In this document: in pieces, positions 12,959 to 24,391 of the stretch | Layout: each line of letters starts with the position of its first letter | Numbering within the stretch: position 1 is the stretch's first letter | DNA from: Spironucleus salmonicida | Taxonomy: Eukaryota; Fornicata; Diplomonadida; Hexamitidae | DNA: 64,000 nt | Direction: 5' to 3' | Assembly: GCA_000497125.2 (NCBI GenBank) | Contig: CM035319.1 | Span: 1,170,001-1,234,000, forward strand | Made by a program: the position numbers and the translations under genes | The notes under the pieces: generated by a model | What the model was told of the DNA's origin: nothing | Databases searched by the model: none | What the model saw: the letters and a program-made list of their open reading frames with translations, nothing else

Positions 12959-13131
12959 GTGAATTATATTTTAATTCATATTTGCCTATAAAATACATTT
13001 AATATTATATTTTATTGTTTCTTTTTTAAATTTTCTGTTTTTATAATAATATATTAATGTGATAAAGTATAATTTATATTCTGTCATTACCTATTTAATA
13101 AACTGTCATTACCCAAAAATTGTGTTTATAA

Positions 13132-14484
13132 ATGGCGAAGTGCAAATCTGTTAAGGCTTAAAAAGACTAAGTCATACGTCCTACTGCTAAGTCAGGGGGA
13201 GATACAAGAAATACAAGAATGATCCTAATGATGGTTATGGTTGTAGGATATATGTTTGCAGAGCTTATTGTTGGTATTTATGGTAATTCACTCACATTGG
13301 TAGGAGATGCATTCCATATGATTTCTGATGCATCCGCTCTTGTTATTGGATATATATCCATAAAAATTGGTAAAAGAAAAGCTAGTGGAGAGTATACATT
13401 CGGATACTAAAGATATGAGATTCTTGGAGCTTTCTTTAATGCTAGTTTCTTAGTTTCAACTGCATTCTTTTTACTCACTGAAATAATTCAGAAATTTATA
13501 ACTCCAACACCAATAAGCGATGTTGACTTAGTTCTTTATGTTGCTATTGGTGGTTTAGTCGTTAATATTGTAGGAATGTTCTTATTTGGTCATAATCATG
13601 GAGGACACAGTCACGGTCACGATCATTCTCACGGCCATTCTCACGGTCATTCTCATGGTCATGATCATGAACACGATCACGAGAGTCATGAGGAATGTGA
13701 TGAACATGAGACCATTCATGACCATCATGAACATGATGAAGATCAATGTAATAAAGAGAATCTCTTAGGCTGCGATAATAATTATGAAAAAGAATCCCAT
13801 GATCATGAAGAAGAACATGATCATTGTTGCTAACATGATCATGCTGAAGTTACAGTAGAATCTGGTACGATATAAGTTTCTAATGAAATAGAACATAAGG
13901 TGAATCATAGTGATAAGCTCTAAGAATAGAAAAAGACGAAAAAGGTTGATATGGCCATGCATGGGGTTTTCCTTCATGTATTGGGCGATTTTATTGGCTC
14001 GATAATAGTTATTATTGCCGCATTATCCTAAAAGTTTGGGGCTCATCTTCCTGGCATCTCATATATTGATCCTAGCTGCTCATTAATCATGGTAGGTATT
14101 TTGGTAAATTCATCAATACCATTATTACGGGATTCTGGTAAGATACTTCTTCTACATTCATAAGTCGATTCAATAATGTTGAAATAACAAATATTAACAG
14201 TTAAGCACGTAGCGGGTGTTCATGAGGTTCACTCTTGGGCATTTACTCCTGAAAAATAAGTTGGCCATGTTCATATAGTAATGCGTAAAAGTATGCTAGA
14301 TTAATATGAGACGGTTGTATCGGATGTCAAGGAAGTATTCCATAAACATGATATTCATAATACTACAGTGGCTGTTGAGTTTGTTGATGATAATGAGAAG
14401 GATCTTGATGCATGTTTCGTTAAATAAGGTTGCAAAGCATTCACTGGTATGTGCTGTGAAGACTAAATACAAAAAATATAGTGA
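13132..14484 (+). CDS. Zinc transporter, cation diffusion facilitator (ZnT) family
   Basis: A 450-residue CDF transporter that exchanges cytosolic Zn2+ for protons across organelle or plasma membranes. Transmembrane helices start near residue 30. The zinc site A is visible as H62xxxD66 (HMISD) in TM2 and HVLGD in TM5, the His/Asp set typical of zinc rather than manganese transporters. Between TM4 and TM5 is a long loop (about residues 150-240) made almost only of His, Gly, Asp and Glu, with repeated HGHSHGH, the usual ZnT zinc-sensing loop but unusually long. A soluble C-terminal domain follows, ending in a Cys-containing tail (GMCCED). I chose the ATG at 13132 because it gives the N-terminal tail before TM1. 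It is convergent with the EF-hand gene, with 13 bp between the stops. Confidence 0.9.
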
Positions 14485-14497
14485 TTGATTTGGTCAT

Positions 14498-14920
14498 TCA
14501 AAACTATTTATTTTCTAATGCACTAACAAGAAATTTAAAGTCTTAGTAATTAATTTTCTTAGTCTTGCCCAATAAGCAGTAAATCTCCATTTCGCTTAGT
14601 TTCACATTGAAAAAATTAAATAACATGTTACTAACCAGAGGTATGTTAAGTGAATTATTGCCTTTCTGATCTAACGCTTTAAACAAAAATTCATCTCTAT
14701 CTTAATATTAATGTAGTTCGCTAAACGATTTAAATTCTTTCTTTTCGAGAAAACCACTATTATCTAAATCGAATGCCATTAAAATCTAATCTATGGTGAA
14801 CCCGAATCTAGCTGATAATTCTTACGCATAAGGTTCTAGTTCTAACATTGATATTTTACCGTCTTTATTATCATCTATCTTTTTCATGTCAAGAGTTTAT
14901 ACACCTGCACTACAGCCCAT
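14498..14920 (-). CDS. EF-hand calcium-binding protein with MGC myristoylation start
   Basis: A 140-residue calmodulin-like protein. A calcium loop is visible near the N-terminus (DDNKDGKISMLE) and a second around DLDNSGFLEKKEF; the later loops (DQKGNNSLNIP and the last one) are degenerate, so probably two of four bind Ca2+. The protein begins MGCSAG, a strong N-myristoylation site with an adjacent palmitoylatable Cys, so membrane or flagellar attachment is likely. It is shorter than calmodulin (148) and contains no obvious enzyme domain. Function is inferred only as a Ca2+ sensor or buffer. Confidence 0.75.
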
Positions 14921-15156
14921 TTAAGTAAAAAAATATGAATAACTTTATATATAAACTTATTAATATGTTCATTTAAACTGATTTCACAATAAATATATTA
15001 ATACGCTTTTGAGTCATAAATTACCAAAGCGAAAAACTTTAATCTAATTATACAATTAAGACATCTAAACTCCCAACCACCGTCTATATTCAATAAATAA
15101 ATTCCAACAAGTGAACATTTTATACCAAATAAATCGTACTTACAGAAACAGCGAAA

Positions 15157-15447
15157 ATGCTGAATTCCTTTCTGTGGGGACTCATTTTGGTAGTCTGGGC
15201 GGCGCTTGCACTGCATATCTGCGCTGTATTCGCTTCCTCGCGTCAGTTTCTCAACGAATTCAGCTACCGAAAGCGTACGAATCTGCTGATCCAAATGGCG
15301 CGAGAGAGGCAGACCACGCTGAGGATTGCACAGCGCGCGTTGAGGTGCGAGAACACCTGCGACATAATTCAGCGAAACATCGTAATTTTGGGCCAAAACC
15401 AAAAGGCCCTGGCAGCGAACGCCCGGAAACGGGCATTTTTGGAGTGA
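15157..15447 (+). CDS. Small membrane protein with basic helical tail (96 residues)
   Basis: One hydrophobic segment at about residues 3-25 (WGLILVVWAALALHICAVF) is followed by an Arg/Gln-rich amphipathic helix likely to form a coiled coil. No TAA/TAG Gln codons are used and GC is higher than in the flanks. It converges on the unknown gene at 15516-16502 with a 68-bp gap. No family recognised. The clean frame in copy B and conservation of the start in copy A support a real gene. Confidence 0.55.
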   Translation: MLNSFLWGLILVVWAALALHICAVFASSRQFLNEFSYRKRTNLLIQMARERQTTLRIAQRALRCENTCDIIQRNIVILGQNQKALAANARKRAFLE

Positions 15448-15515
15448 ATTTTTAGCGCGTTCAATTTTGGACGAAATCCGACTTGCGCATTCAAAATTCA
15501 ATTCAAATTTGACTT

Positions 15516-16502
15516 TCACTTCCTCTGCCACATTCCTCCCAAATCTGCCTGCAACTCGTTCTGCATCTCTCGCAAATCCCACTCCTCGATGCTGCTGATC
15601 TGCAGCTCGAGATCGTTCCGGGCGTTGATCTGGGCGATGCAGAACGCGCCGCTTTCGACGATCTTCCCGGTCACGAGAAATGCATTTTCAGTGATTTTTT
15701 CGTTCCGGAAAACGAAGTTTTCGCTCCTTTTGAAGAGGAATTTTTTTCCGGAAGGAGCGAAAGTTTTAAGGTCGTTCAAGTACGTGGAAAGGAGGTCGAA
15801 TTAAATATTTTTTACGCGGCTCAGAATTGCTTGCCAGACCAGGAATGCGAGCAGCTCAACGTTGAGGAGTTGCAGGTCGAGCACGAGCGCGACGGTGGAG
15901 AGGCAGAAGTTAAGCCGCTGGCGATCGGTTTTCTCGACGAAGCTTGCGACTTCCAGCGCATTTTGGCCGAAGTTCGGCACCGAAATGCAGGCTTCTGGGC
16001 GATAGTTTCGGAGCAAGTTTGCGAAGTCCAGACCGACCTGGAAAGCGCCCTCGAGCCCGAATGCTGTGGAGGTCGCCACGCCGACGTGCATCTCACGCGC
16101 GGAAACGCGTGAAAATACTAGGGTAACCTGGAAACTCAGAGATTTGAAGATAATTTCGGCGGATCTGTGTGCAAAGGCTGACAGATATTCCGTTGAGGGC
16201 ACTTCAACGGGCTGGGGAGGTGTTTTCGAGAAAACTAGAACCCCTGCAGTCAACTTCGACTGTAGCGGGCGGTTTAGTCTGATCAACTGGTTAAAGGTGT
16301 CTAGGATGCGCTAGAACGATTCATGGGTCGTGAAAACTGTCAGAATGAAGTGAAATGGAGTTTTAGCCACGAGCGGTTTAGGAGGTTTGTAGAGAAAGTA
16401 GCGTTATGGGGAGTACGAGCGATTCGTGGCTGGATGGGTTGCAGGTTTTTTGATGCCAGAAGCGTTTTTGAGAATAAATGAGGGAAGCGCTGTAAGTGGC
16501 AT
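15516..16502 (-). CDS. Unknown protein, 328 residues
   Basis: Open from ATG 16502 to TGA 15516 with three reassigned Gln codons. It has a proline-rich N-terminal tail. A helical middle part (FQRILDTFNQLIRLNRPLQ) leads to two hydrophobic stretches (LNFCLSTVALVLDLQLLNVELLAFLVWQAIL) that may be membrane helices or a buried hairpin. The charged C-terminal third ends in EEWDLREMQNELQ. The layout loosely recalls PEX11-like membrane-elongation proteins, but I see no diagnostic motif. GC rises markedly toward the 3' end. Confidence 0.6.
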
Positions 16503-16564
16503 TTTAAAATATTATATAATATATACTACATATTTCATTAATTTTGTTTTCTCTGTAGAATACC

Positions 16565-17166
16565 TCAAATTATTTCGTCCGACTTGTAATTTCTAAGTTA
16601 GCTGATATTATTTTTTCTATATAAGGTTTCAATTAACTCAACTCGCTGGTGTTGATAATGATAATATTCTTCTAGCCGTTATGTGAATTTATTATCAACA
16701 ATACATTCTTCTTCTAACATTTCAGGAGTCTTTAAAATCGATTTACATTTTTTATAACATGTTTACTTCTTAATAATGTACAGATTTTATTCCTTCTACG
16801 AATACTGAAATGCCTTATGGTATATGAAAAATAATATTATTTATTTCAGTTGTTCCTTCTTGTAGGCAACAATATCTATTACTTTAATTGGTTTTGCAAG
16901 AAAACTATTAATGTAAGCTTAAAGGTCATACTTTATCTATGATTTCTTAAGAATTTTCCAAAAGTTATATATATTTGTATCACATACCAAGTTTTAATAA
17001 ATTGTATTTAGATGATTTTCTTTGTCTTCATATTAAAAACTTGAAGTAAAATTACAATTATTGTTATAATCAGAATTGTTTTACTTACATTAAAATACAC
17101 CGGATAAATTGTCAATTTTATCATAGTTTTAGAACTTTTCCAAAACCTTCTGCGATTATGTGCCAT
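16565..17166 (-). CDS. Unknown membrane-anchored protein, frameshifted
   Basis: Two coding-looking segments lie in different frames. The N-terminal one, from 17166, has a hydrophobic helix (ILIITIIVILLQVF). The C-terminal one, down to TGA 16565, reads IKYDLQAYINSFLAKPIKVIDIV and ends in a charged helix (EEYYHYQHQRVELIETLYRK). Copy A supplies an extra A (aaaatcaatcta) that joins the segments and lacks an extra base near the start, so the combined gene would encode about 200 residues. No family recognised. Confidence 0.5.
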
Positions 17167-17378
17167 TAGATTTTTTTACTAGCTACCCTTACTTAATTGA
17201 GTTATTACAATATATATATAAGAGTGCAAATTAAGCTTGACATTGCCAATAACTTGTTTTTAATAATGTTATTGAATCGCTTACGGGAACGCTAGCTATT
17301 TAATTTGTACTCTTTTCATTTATACCAAAAATACAACAAACATATAGAAATATAATACTATTTTATAGCAATAAAATA

Positions 17379-18122
17379 ATGTCAGACGATCTGAAAACGC
17401 AAGGTAATGAAGCCCTTAAACAGGGCCGTATTTACGACTCCATATAGCTATATTCTGAAGCAATATAAATAGACCCATCTAATCATATTATATTTTCTAA
17501 TCGATCTAATGCCTATTACTAAGATAAAAATTTCGCATTTGCCTTAAAAGACGCAACGGAGACAATTACCTTAGCTTCCAAATTTGAAAAAGGATACATA
17601 CGTGCTTATGATGCATTGGTTGCCTTAAATAGATTTCCTGAAGGAGTAAAGCAAATAAAAACAGGGTTGACCGCCATCCCAAGTGGACCAATTTTGACAT
17701 AAAAATACCAGGAATTCTAGAAGTTTATAATACCAAATCTGACTTCTATTCAGCTTATTACTAACCCAGTACCGTTTGTAAAAAACGTCCCAACAGTAAT
17801 AGAATGCTTTGCTACTTGGTGTGGGCCCTGCAAATAGATGATTCCCCATTTAGCAAAGTTCCAAGACACTTATAATAATAGGATAAACTTGATCAGTGTT
17901 TCTTCTGAACCTACCGGAAAACTGGAAGGGTTTCTGAAGGGAAATCCCGAAATGAAGCTGTACAACGTTGGATTTGACGGAAGCGGGGTGGTTTAGCATA
18001 TTATGGGTCTCCAGGGGGTATAGGGCATTCCACATTGTTTTGTTTACGATAAAGATGGAACCCAAATATTCAGCGGCCATCCCAGCCAGCTGGATCAGTT
18101 TGTCTGCAGTTTAGGAATCTGA
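17379..18122 (+). CDS. TPR-thioredoxin fusion protein
   Basis: 247 residues. The first 110 or so form TPR repeats (LKTQGNEALKQGRIYDSIQL, then NRSNAYYQDKNFAFAL), of the STI1/TTC type that often bind Hsp70 or Hsp90 tails. A short linker leads to a thioredoxin-fold domain with the complete redox site at C148-G-P-C151 in the context FATWCGPCK and a likely cis-Pro region (GVQGIPHCF). TPR plus thioredoxin in one chain is known from plant TTL/TDX-type proteins. The role is inferred as chaperone-linked disulfide reduction in the cytosol. Eight or more Gln codons are TAA/TAG. The upstream neighbour is divergent and PIF1 follows 148 bp downstream on the same strand. Confidence 0.8.
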
Positions 18123-18270
18123 AGCATTTAAAATTCAATTATTATATAATAATTATAATTATATTATTTTCCTACTTCATTTAATGTTTTATTCTTTGTC
18201 TGCCAAACTAACAGCTAAACGTGATCCAACATACCTGTAATTATCATTAGAGCAGAAATAGGTGTATGAT

Positions 18271-20286
18271 ATGGTAGTTTTTGAGCGTAAATCTGTATTT
18301 TTCACCGGTCAGGCGGGATCTGGTAAATCTTTCCTCATCCGAGCGATAATTCAGGGTCTGTAACGACTTTTGCTACCAGAACAGCTGGCTGTGACTGCAA
18401 TGACAGGAATTGCTGCCGTAAATATCGCAGGGTAAACGCTGCACTCCCTATTTGCATCACCTCTAAATTTTGACACGGAGGACCCCGAGACGAATGTGTA
18501 AAAACAGTTAAAAATGGCACTCGTGCGCCCTCCGCTGCGCGAGCGGTTGAATGCGTTACAGACTATCCTGATTGACGAAGTTTCGATGCTCCAGGGATCA
18601 GTTTTCGACACCCTGGAGCTGCTTCTCCGGAAGGTAAAAAGATCGAGCAAATTCTTCGGGGATGTGTAATTGGTACTCTGTGGTGACTTCATGCAACTAC
18701 CACCAATAAAAAAGTAGGGCCGGCCGAAGTTGCTGTTCGAGAGCAGCTACTTCTCAAAAATTATGTGCGTCAAGCTAACTGTTCAATTCAGATAGCAAGA
18801 CGACCAGCTTATCAACATGCTGAACAAGATCCGAAACGGTTAGGTTGACGACCAGGTTAAAAATTTGATTTTATCGCGTAAGAAAACCGAACAGGAGATC
18901 AACAGGGACGAGGAGAGCAAATTAAAATTTTCATATGGTTAGTGGAAATAGAACATTGAAAACATGAAATAATTTATTTTAAATTCAGAGTAGCAAAGTC
19001 TTAAAATGGGATTTTTTAAGAAGCTTGAGCTTCTTCATCAGACTAAAAATGCTGAAATTCAGATCAGGCAGGCAAAGTATGTACCGCCAGTTTTTCCTAT
19101 AAGGTTGTATGCTTACAAAACGCAGGTCGAATAATTTAACATATCTAGGCTTAATTCTCAGAAAAGGTAAGTTTTCACAGTTAATGCGTTAGATGAAGGT
19201 ATAACTGATAAGATAGAAAAGCCAGAGGCATAAATCTTATTCTCAATTGGAGCATAAGTCATGTTAACAAAAAATATAGATGTTACTGCTGGGCTGTGTA
19301 ATGGATCAGTTGGTATAATAGTGGAGATCAAATCTAAAACTGAAAGTTAGATACTAAATGTGATATTAGATGAAGTTGAAGTATTCGTAAAATTTAGTTC
19401 TTCTACTGTTCCAATAAAAAGTATTGATACAGAACAGATAGGCTCTAATGGAAAAGATAGAGTTGGCCTACGTAAATAACTTCCGTTATAGTTATCTTAT
19501 GCAATATCTATCCACAAATCATAAGGTTTAACTTTAGATGCGGCTGTTATGGATTTAAAGAATTGCTTTGAAAATGGGTAAGTTTATGTGGCTCTTAGTA
19601 GAATAAGATCATTAGAAGGTTTGGTGGTGACTGGAATTAATTTTGATAAAATAACAGCTGATTAAAGCAGTATGGTATTCTGCGAAGAAGTTAAAAGTAT
19701 TGAAGAGTTAGGTTTATTTCCGTCAGGAAATAACCTAATATAGTCATTTACAATCGAGTCAGATATTTAACTTACTAAAGAGTACGATTCTATACCAAAG
19801 TCAGTAGATTTACGTGTTAAAAGCCCACACAACATTAAAAAATCACCTACCTTAGAATTACCATTGTTCTCCTTAGCAGCCTCCAGTCCTATTTAAAACG
19901 AATTAACATCAGAATAGGCATCACCTTCGTTTCCTGTTCATTAGTAAGATTTATAAACATATATATAACAAAAGTCATAACAAATATGCACATAATCGCC
20001 TAGCTTGAAAAGAGGTAAACTAACAATAAAACCAAAAAATACTGAAGTAGTTTTCATAAAAGCAGCTGATGTGGTCGATATTAGTGATTCTGATAATCTG
20101 GTAGAACCAGTATAGAAATTATAATCACCTACTATAGAATCTTAGCCAAAATTAACATAAGAAGATGTCCCTATTATTCCTATTCTCCAAGATATAAATA
20201 TGGAAAGTAATGCTATTCATGAGGAACCTGAAAAATAAACACCTAAGAATTTCTTTGATTTTGAATATTATTTAAAATTTTTGTGA
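18271..20286 (+). CDS. PIF1: PIF1-family 5'-3' DNA helicase
   Basis: 671 residues, superfamily 1B. Motifs in order: Walker A GQAGSGKS at 13-20, a Q/TAMTGIAAV motif Ia, Walker B LIDEVSML, motif III VLCGDFMQLPP, motif V YAISIHKSQGLTLD, and motif VI VYVALSRIRS with its arginine. PIF1 enzymes unwind G-quadruplexes, R-loops and Okazaki flaps and limit telomerase. The core ends near residue 450. The remaining low-complexity tail of about 220 residues (Ser/Pro/Gln-rich, SDSDN acidic stretch) is likely regulatory. The transglutaminase-like gene starts 56 bp downstream on the same strand. Confidence 0.92.
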
Positions 20287-20342
20287 AAGAAGTTGCTAGA
20301 TTTCCTACAAGTTTAAGTGATAAGTTTTTCCCGCTCCAAAAA

Positions 20343-21920
20343 ATGAAACATATTCGTATATTTCTTAGAAAACCTAAACGGCTAGTTCCATTTACTCCAA
20401 AATACAATGGAACAATCCCTAGTTCTGAAAAATTATAATAGTAATCAACTATTCTTACTAGATCAACGCCTAAAACCCCAGTCATAAAAAAACCAGTCGA
20501 GGTCCCAACCCCTGCTCCTGCAAAAACATATCCTTATAAGCATACATATTTCTTTACCTAGGCATCACTTTGTCAGCGCTCCCTTATTAATTCGCTCGTT
20601 ACTTCCATGGCATCTTTAGATCCTACAGTTACGGTTTCACCTCTCATGCGTACAAAGCTTTCTGATTACTAGTATGCTCAATTTTTCATCAAATTCTAGG
20701 TACCTGAGTTATATTTTGCTGATTTGGGACCTTACTTAGAAGGAAAATTTATCACAAAAATTCATATTGTTTATCGAGCAAATGCTATTGGCCTCCATAA
20801 AGAGCTTATTCACAACTGCAATTATTTTATAGCACGAAATAGGTTGACAGCATCATCACTACCTGAAGCCTATCTCCATTTTACATAAACTGCTGTTATA
20901 TTTGGTGGAAACGTTGCAGACCAGACTGCCAGTTAATATTCTCCTAATGGGCCGTTTCTTGGGGTAGCAGTTTGTGCAGGAATTACTAAACTCTTTTGTT
21001 TACTAGGGCGTATGCTTGGTCTTAATGTTATAGGGACTGTAGGCAATACGAAATCTGGTGAGTTCCACGCCTGGAATTTATTACAGCTTGGCAAAGGATG
21101 GTATCACGCTGATTTTACTTGGTGCTTAACGGACAGTTTTCCAAGGTATTTCTAGATTAGTGATACAGAACTAGGGCATGTGAGTTTACATATTTTACCT
21201 AAATGTATTAATAAAGAGAAAAGTTATCTTGCAACACACAAAATGGTATCTGAGCGTCCTGATGAGGTAGTTAAGTGTTTTGAAAGATAGTACTTAAATG
21301 GGCGTGTATGTATATAAAATACTTAACTTGCTAATAAGGATGTAATAAAAATTATTGAGGATGGGTTAGAGATCTTTAATCGGAGACTTCGACGTAAATA
21401 TTAATTGGGGAATAAAGATTTGAGAGTCGTAGGATAGACAAGTTTAGACGTATTTACTGATGGTAATTATGTGTGCTTGTAATCAGCAGGACGGGTCAAC
21501 CCTTAAAAAATTCACCTTATATATATCCTAGGAGACAAATCTGGTATCGTTTCTATTTCTGAAAAGTTAGTAATTAAGCAACTTCTAGGTGGTAAACACG
21601 AATTTCGTGTGGAGCTTAACTGTTTGAACGCATAAAGAGCGGAAAACACAGTTTTGGTTTTGCGGGAAATGCTCCTAATCTCATCATACGAGACTAAGCG
21701 TTATATTTTCATGAGCGAATTGAAGGTAGTAAATAATAGAATCAATTTCTGCCTCAAATAAGACCGCAACATCGCAATAGCTCCCACAGCGAGTCGGCTT
21801 TCACGGGGTGGAACATTCCTCATGAAAACGACGGTTGCTAGACTCAAATCATAACTAAAATAACGCTTATAGGTAAATATAGTCTAATAATGGGAGTATT
21901 GTATTATTAAAGTAGAGTGA
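20343..21920 (+). CDS. Transglutaminase-like (KY/CYK3 type) protein
   Basis: 525 residues. After a proline-rich tail of about 65 residues comes a transglutaminase-core fold with the complete triad: C211 in LGVAVCAGITKLF, H242 in GEFHAWNLL, D257 in WYHADFTW. This arrangement is that of kyphoscoliosis-peptidase and cytokinesis protein CYK3-like TGc domains, which in several eukaryotes act as proteases, peptide:N-glycanases or, when inactive, as scaffolds. The intact triad argues for enzyme activity here. The C-terminal 260 residues show no motif I know. Stop 21920 converges on the next gene with 8 bp between. Confidence 0.75.
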
Positions 21921-21928
21921 GTATAAAT

Positions 21929-22249
21929 TCACTTGGAGTCAGATTTATCGGCCGAATTTATTGTTAGCACTCTCTAGTTGCTTTTTATTATACTCATATT
22001 TCGTTCGATCTTCTCATAAAAGCGTTCATATGCCGTAGTTCTCTTTATGAGGTCATGTGCGACAATTTTTTAATTATTAAGTTTAAACAAAATGTCTATC
22101 CATTTTTAACAATGAGGAGGTTTCAGGAACTGCATAGTTGATTATATGACACATAGTAGAGGAATTGATATTGCTATCTATAATACTAGAATAAGAAGTT
22201 ATAATGGTGTTCTTGCCATTTTATGGAAGAATTTTTTAATTTTTATCAT
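21929..22249 (-). CDS. Small signal-anchor protein (106 residues)
   Basis: A basic N-terminus (MIKIKKFFHKMARTP) precedes one transmembrane segment (LQLLILVLQIAISIPLLCVI), then an amphipathic charged helix (AHDLIKRTTAYERFYEKIERN) and a polar tail. The topology suggests a type II or tail-in-cytosol anchor. The right end of the tandem duplication falls inside this gene near 22164, so only copy B has the anchor. No family recognised. Confidence 0.55.
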
Positions 22250-22897
22250 TGTGTATGGGTAAGTAACAACTACATTTCCTAAACTGAAAACAAATAATTT
22301 ATTTTTAGATTAAATTATCGCATGCACATCTATATATATTAAAATTATTTTAACCATAAATTTCAAATTATGAAACTGACACAAAATTTTATTCAAGATT
22401 AATATTTATTAAAAAAATATATCTATTGTTGATTATTATGAAAAATATATTTCTTAGTTTCAATTTATTTTGTTAGAAATAATTAAACGCCTTATGTACT
22501 TTAATTATTAGTTATTAATTAATATTCAAAACTAGGTTGTAAGTTTGAAATACCTAGTTATAGTATAGTACCCGATCTACTAAAAATTATAACAATAATT
22601 ATTCGTAAATATAATTTTGATATATTTAAAAATAATATATTTATATAATAAACTATAAAACTGGCTTTAAGTAATATAGTGTGCTTCTGCCTTATTTTAA
22701 TTCATAAAGAAGTTTTATAGTGATTGTTATTCGAATCTGTTGTCAAATTTTAGTAATATAACTATTATTTACATTTATAAACGATTTATTCTTGTATATA
22801 TTTAATCTAGTAAATTTAATGGTTCTGCTATCTTGAATTAGTAAAGACGTCTATATTATAATTTAATATTTTTACCATCCAGTTACTAACCCTATAA
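22250..22897. other. AT-rich spacer, no gene seen
   Basis: A highly AT-rich stretch between the divergent signal-anchor and GEX1-like genes. It presumably holds both promoters. No motif stands out. Confidence 0.5.
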
Positions 22898-24391
22898 ATG
22901 TTAATCTGCTTATTTTAAAATATAATTACTGATCCATTTGCAGAAATGTAGTCAAAACCCTGTTTTTAAGGAATTTTAGATAAAATAATCAACTTTTGCC
23001 CAGAATTTTCTCCACACTCTGCTGTACACTAGATTTTAGCGTTACAGCTTACAAATTGTTATAGGGTGAGTGCTGGATTATATAAACTTAATTGTGCAGA
23101 TGCGCTAAATGTCGATTCACCTAATTAAAAATCTGTCAAAAATTGTTTAAAATAACTTGGAAATGATGAAATTGGAACACTTTTAGGATTATACGCATAA
23201 TAAATTGATAGAATCTAAGATGGGTGCTTTTATTTGACTATTAATAATTTTAACTAAAAAGCAGCAGTTGTTAGTAGGAATTTATTGAATTCTTCAATAA
23301 ATTCTGTTAACTAACTTGATATCATGGGGTAGAAATTAGGATAGAATATTGAAGTCAGTACGGAGTTGTAAAGCTAATTTTAAGCTCTTTCTGTCCTTTT
23401 ATAAGTTCATGAAAAGGAGTAAATTAGTGCTTTTAAAGAAGTAGTAAAAACAGCTTAAAATATAGCAAATTTATCTACAAACTCATAAAAAATACTACGA
23501 TAATTTTCTGATAATTTTCAGACATAAGCATAAAAGTCGAATGTTATTTAAAACAATATATTTTAGAGTATGAAATAGCTGGGAATTAGTGTAGAGAATT
23601 TAGATTTTAATGTTGAAAGTATGGAAAAATCTTCAAAAAATATTGTAAAAGGACTAAACTAGTCAAACAAGATTATATCAGAGCAACTAGAGAAAGTAAT
23701 TAATATTGATGCTAATCTCATTAAGGTGGAAAATTTATCCCAAAAATCAATTGAAAGCTTAATAGATACATATAAACTAATAGACGACAATTAGCAGAAA
23801 GTATCATTCGAAGTAACTAAAATTAATGCAGAAATATCCTAAATACTTAAAAACTTAGATAATATAAAATTTACATAACAAAAGTCTATATTTTCAATCC
23901 TTCCAGTATAATCTGGTTTTATAAGCTTTCATATTGGCGTATTATCTCTCCTTTATTTATGTCATATGCTTTTTAGTATGGATTTTTAGCCTATTCGCCG
24001 TATTGCTATGTTATTTTTAGGAATTGAAATCAGCATTGTAAATTTCTCTAAGCTAGTATCACACATGTTGTTTTGCAATATTTATGTACCAATATTTGTA
24101 AAGTTCAACAAACTAAAGTTATTTAAGCTAGGCAGAAGTGATCTTTTACAGAGCAGGAGTTACAACATTTATGCATTTTTAAAAGGTTCAAACGAATAAT
24201 AATGCATGTATTAACCAAATTTAGTAGCATTTTCTTATCTAATCCGTTTTATAGAGATTTTTATTCTGCTAAAAATAGAAGTTGTGGAGTATTTAAGAGG
24301 CAATAAGGTGGATAAATATGTGAGTACGCCATAAAGACATATCAAGCATAGTATTACGCCAAATCAAACTATGAGAGCGTCAAATAAGTGA
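22898..24391 (+). CDS. Nuclear membrane fusion protein, KAR5/GEX1/Brambleberry family
   Basis: 497 residues. Residues 47-55 read LALQLTNCY, the hallmark of the cysteine-rich luminal domain in plant GEX1, fish Brambleberry and yeast Kar5. Cys54, Cys66, Cys83 and Cys110 (the last in DGCFYL) occupy the family's usual order. A long Ser/Gln-rich coiled coil follows (about 125-330), then three hydrophobic segments near the C-terminus (SILPVQSGF..., RIAMLFLGIEIS..., YLIRFIEIFILL), again the family layout. These proteins sit in the nuclear envelope and are needed for fusion of nuclei after gamete fusion. More than 25 Gln are TAA/TAG. The start at 22898 gives a short hydrophobic leader; an alternative is 22946. 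Motifs and order are direct; function is inferred from the family. Confidence 0.75.

Larger units (their letters stand above)
12889..22164. repeat. Tandem duplication, copy B (mostly intact genes)
   Basis: Second copy of the 9.2-kb unit, beginning (as far as the window shows) inside the end of RPC8 and ending inside the small signal-anchor gene near 22164. Seven of its genes read through as multiples of three from ATG to TGA. The gene at 16565-17166 is the exception. Between the copies lie 9198-12888, about 3.7 kb not seen elsewhere in the window. Confidence 0.93.

Noticed and set aside
16846-17166. Alternative 106-codon frame from ATG 17166 with two hydrophobic stretches
   Set aside because: It ends in low-complexity codons, while the following frame has far better coding character. 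Copy A shows that a missing base joins the two.
22259-22320. GTAAGT-like splice donor followed by AT-rich sequence, suggesting an intron
   Set aside because: It lies in intergenic DNA, and every recognisable gene in the window reads through without introns.
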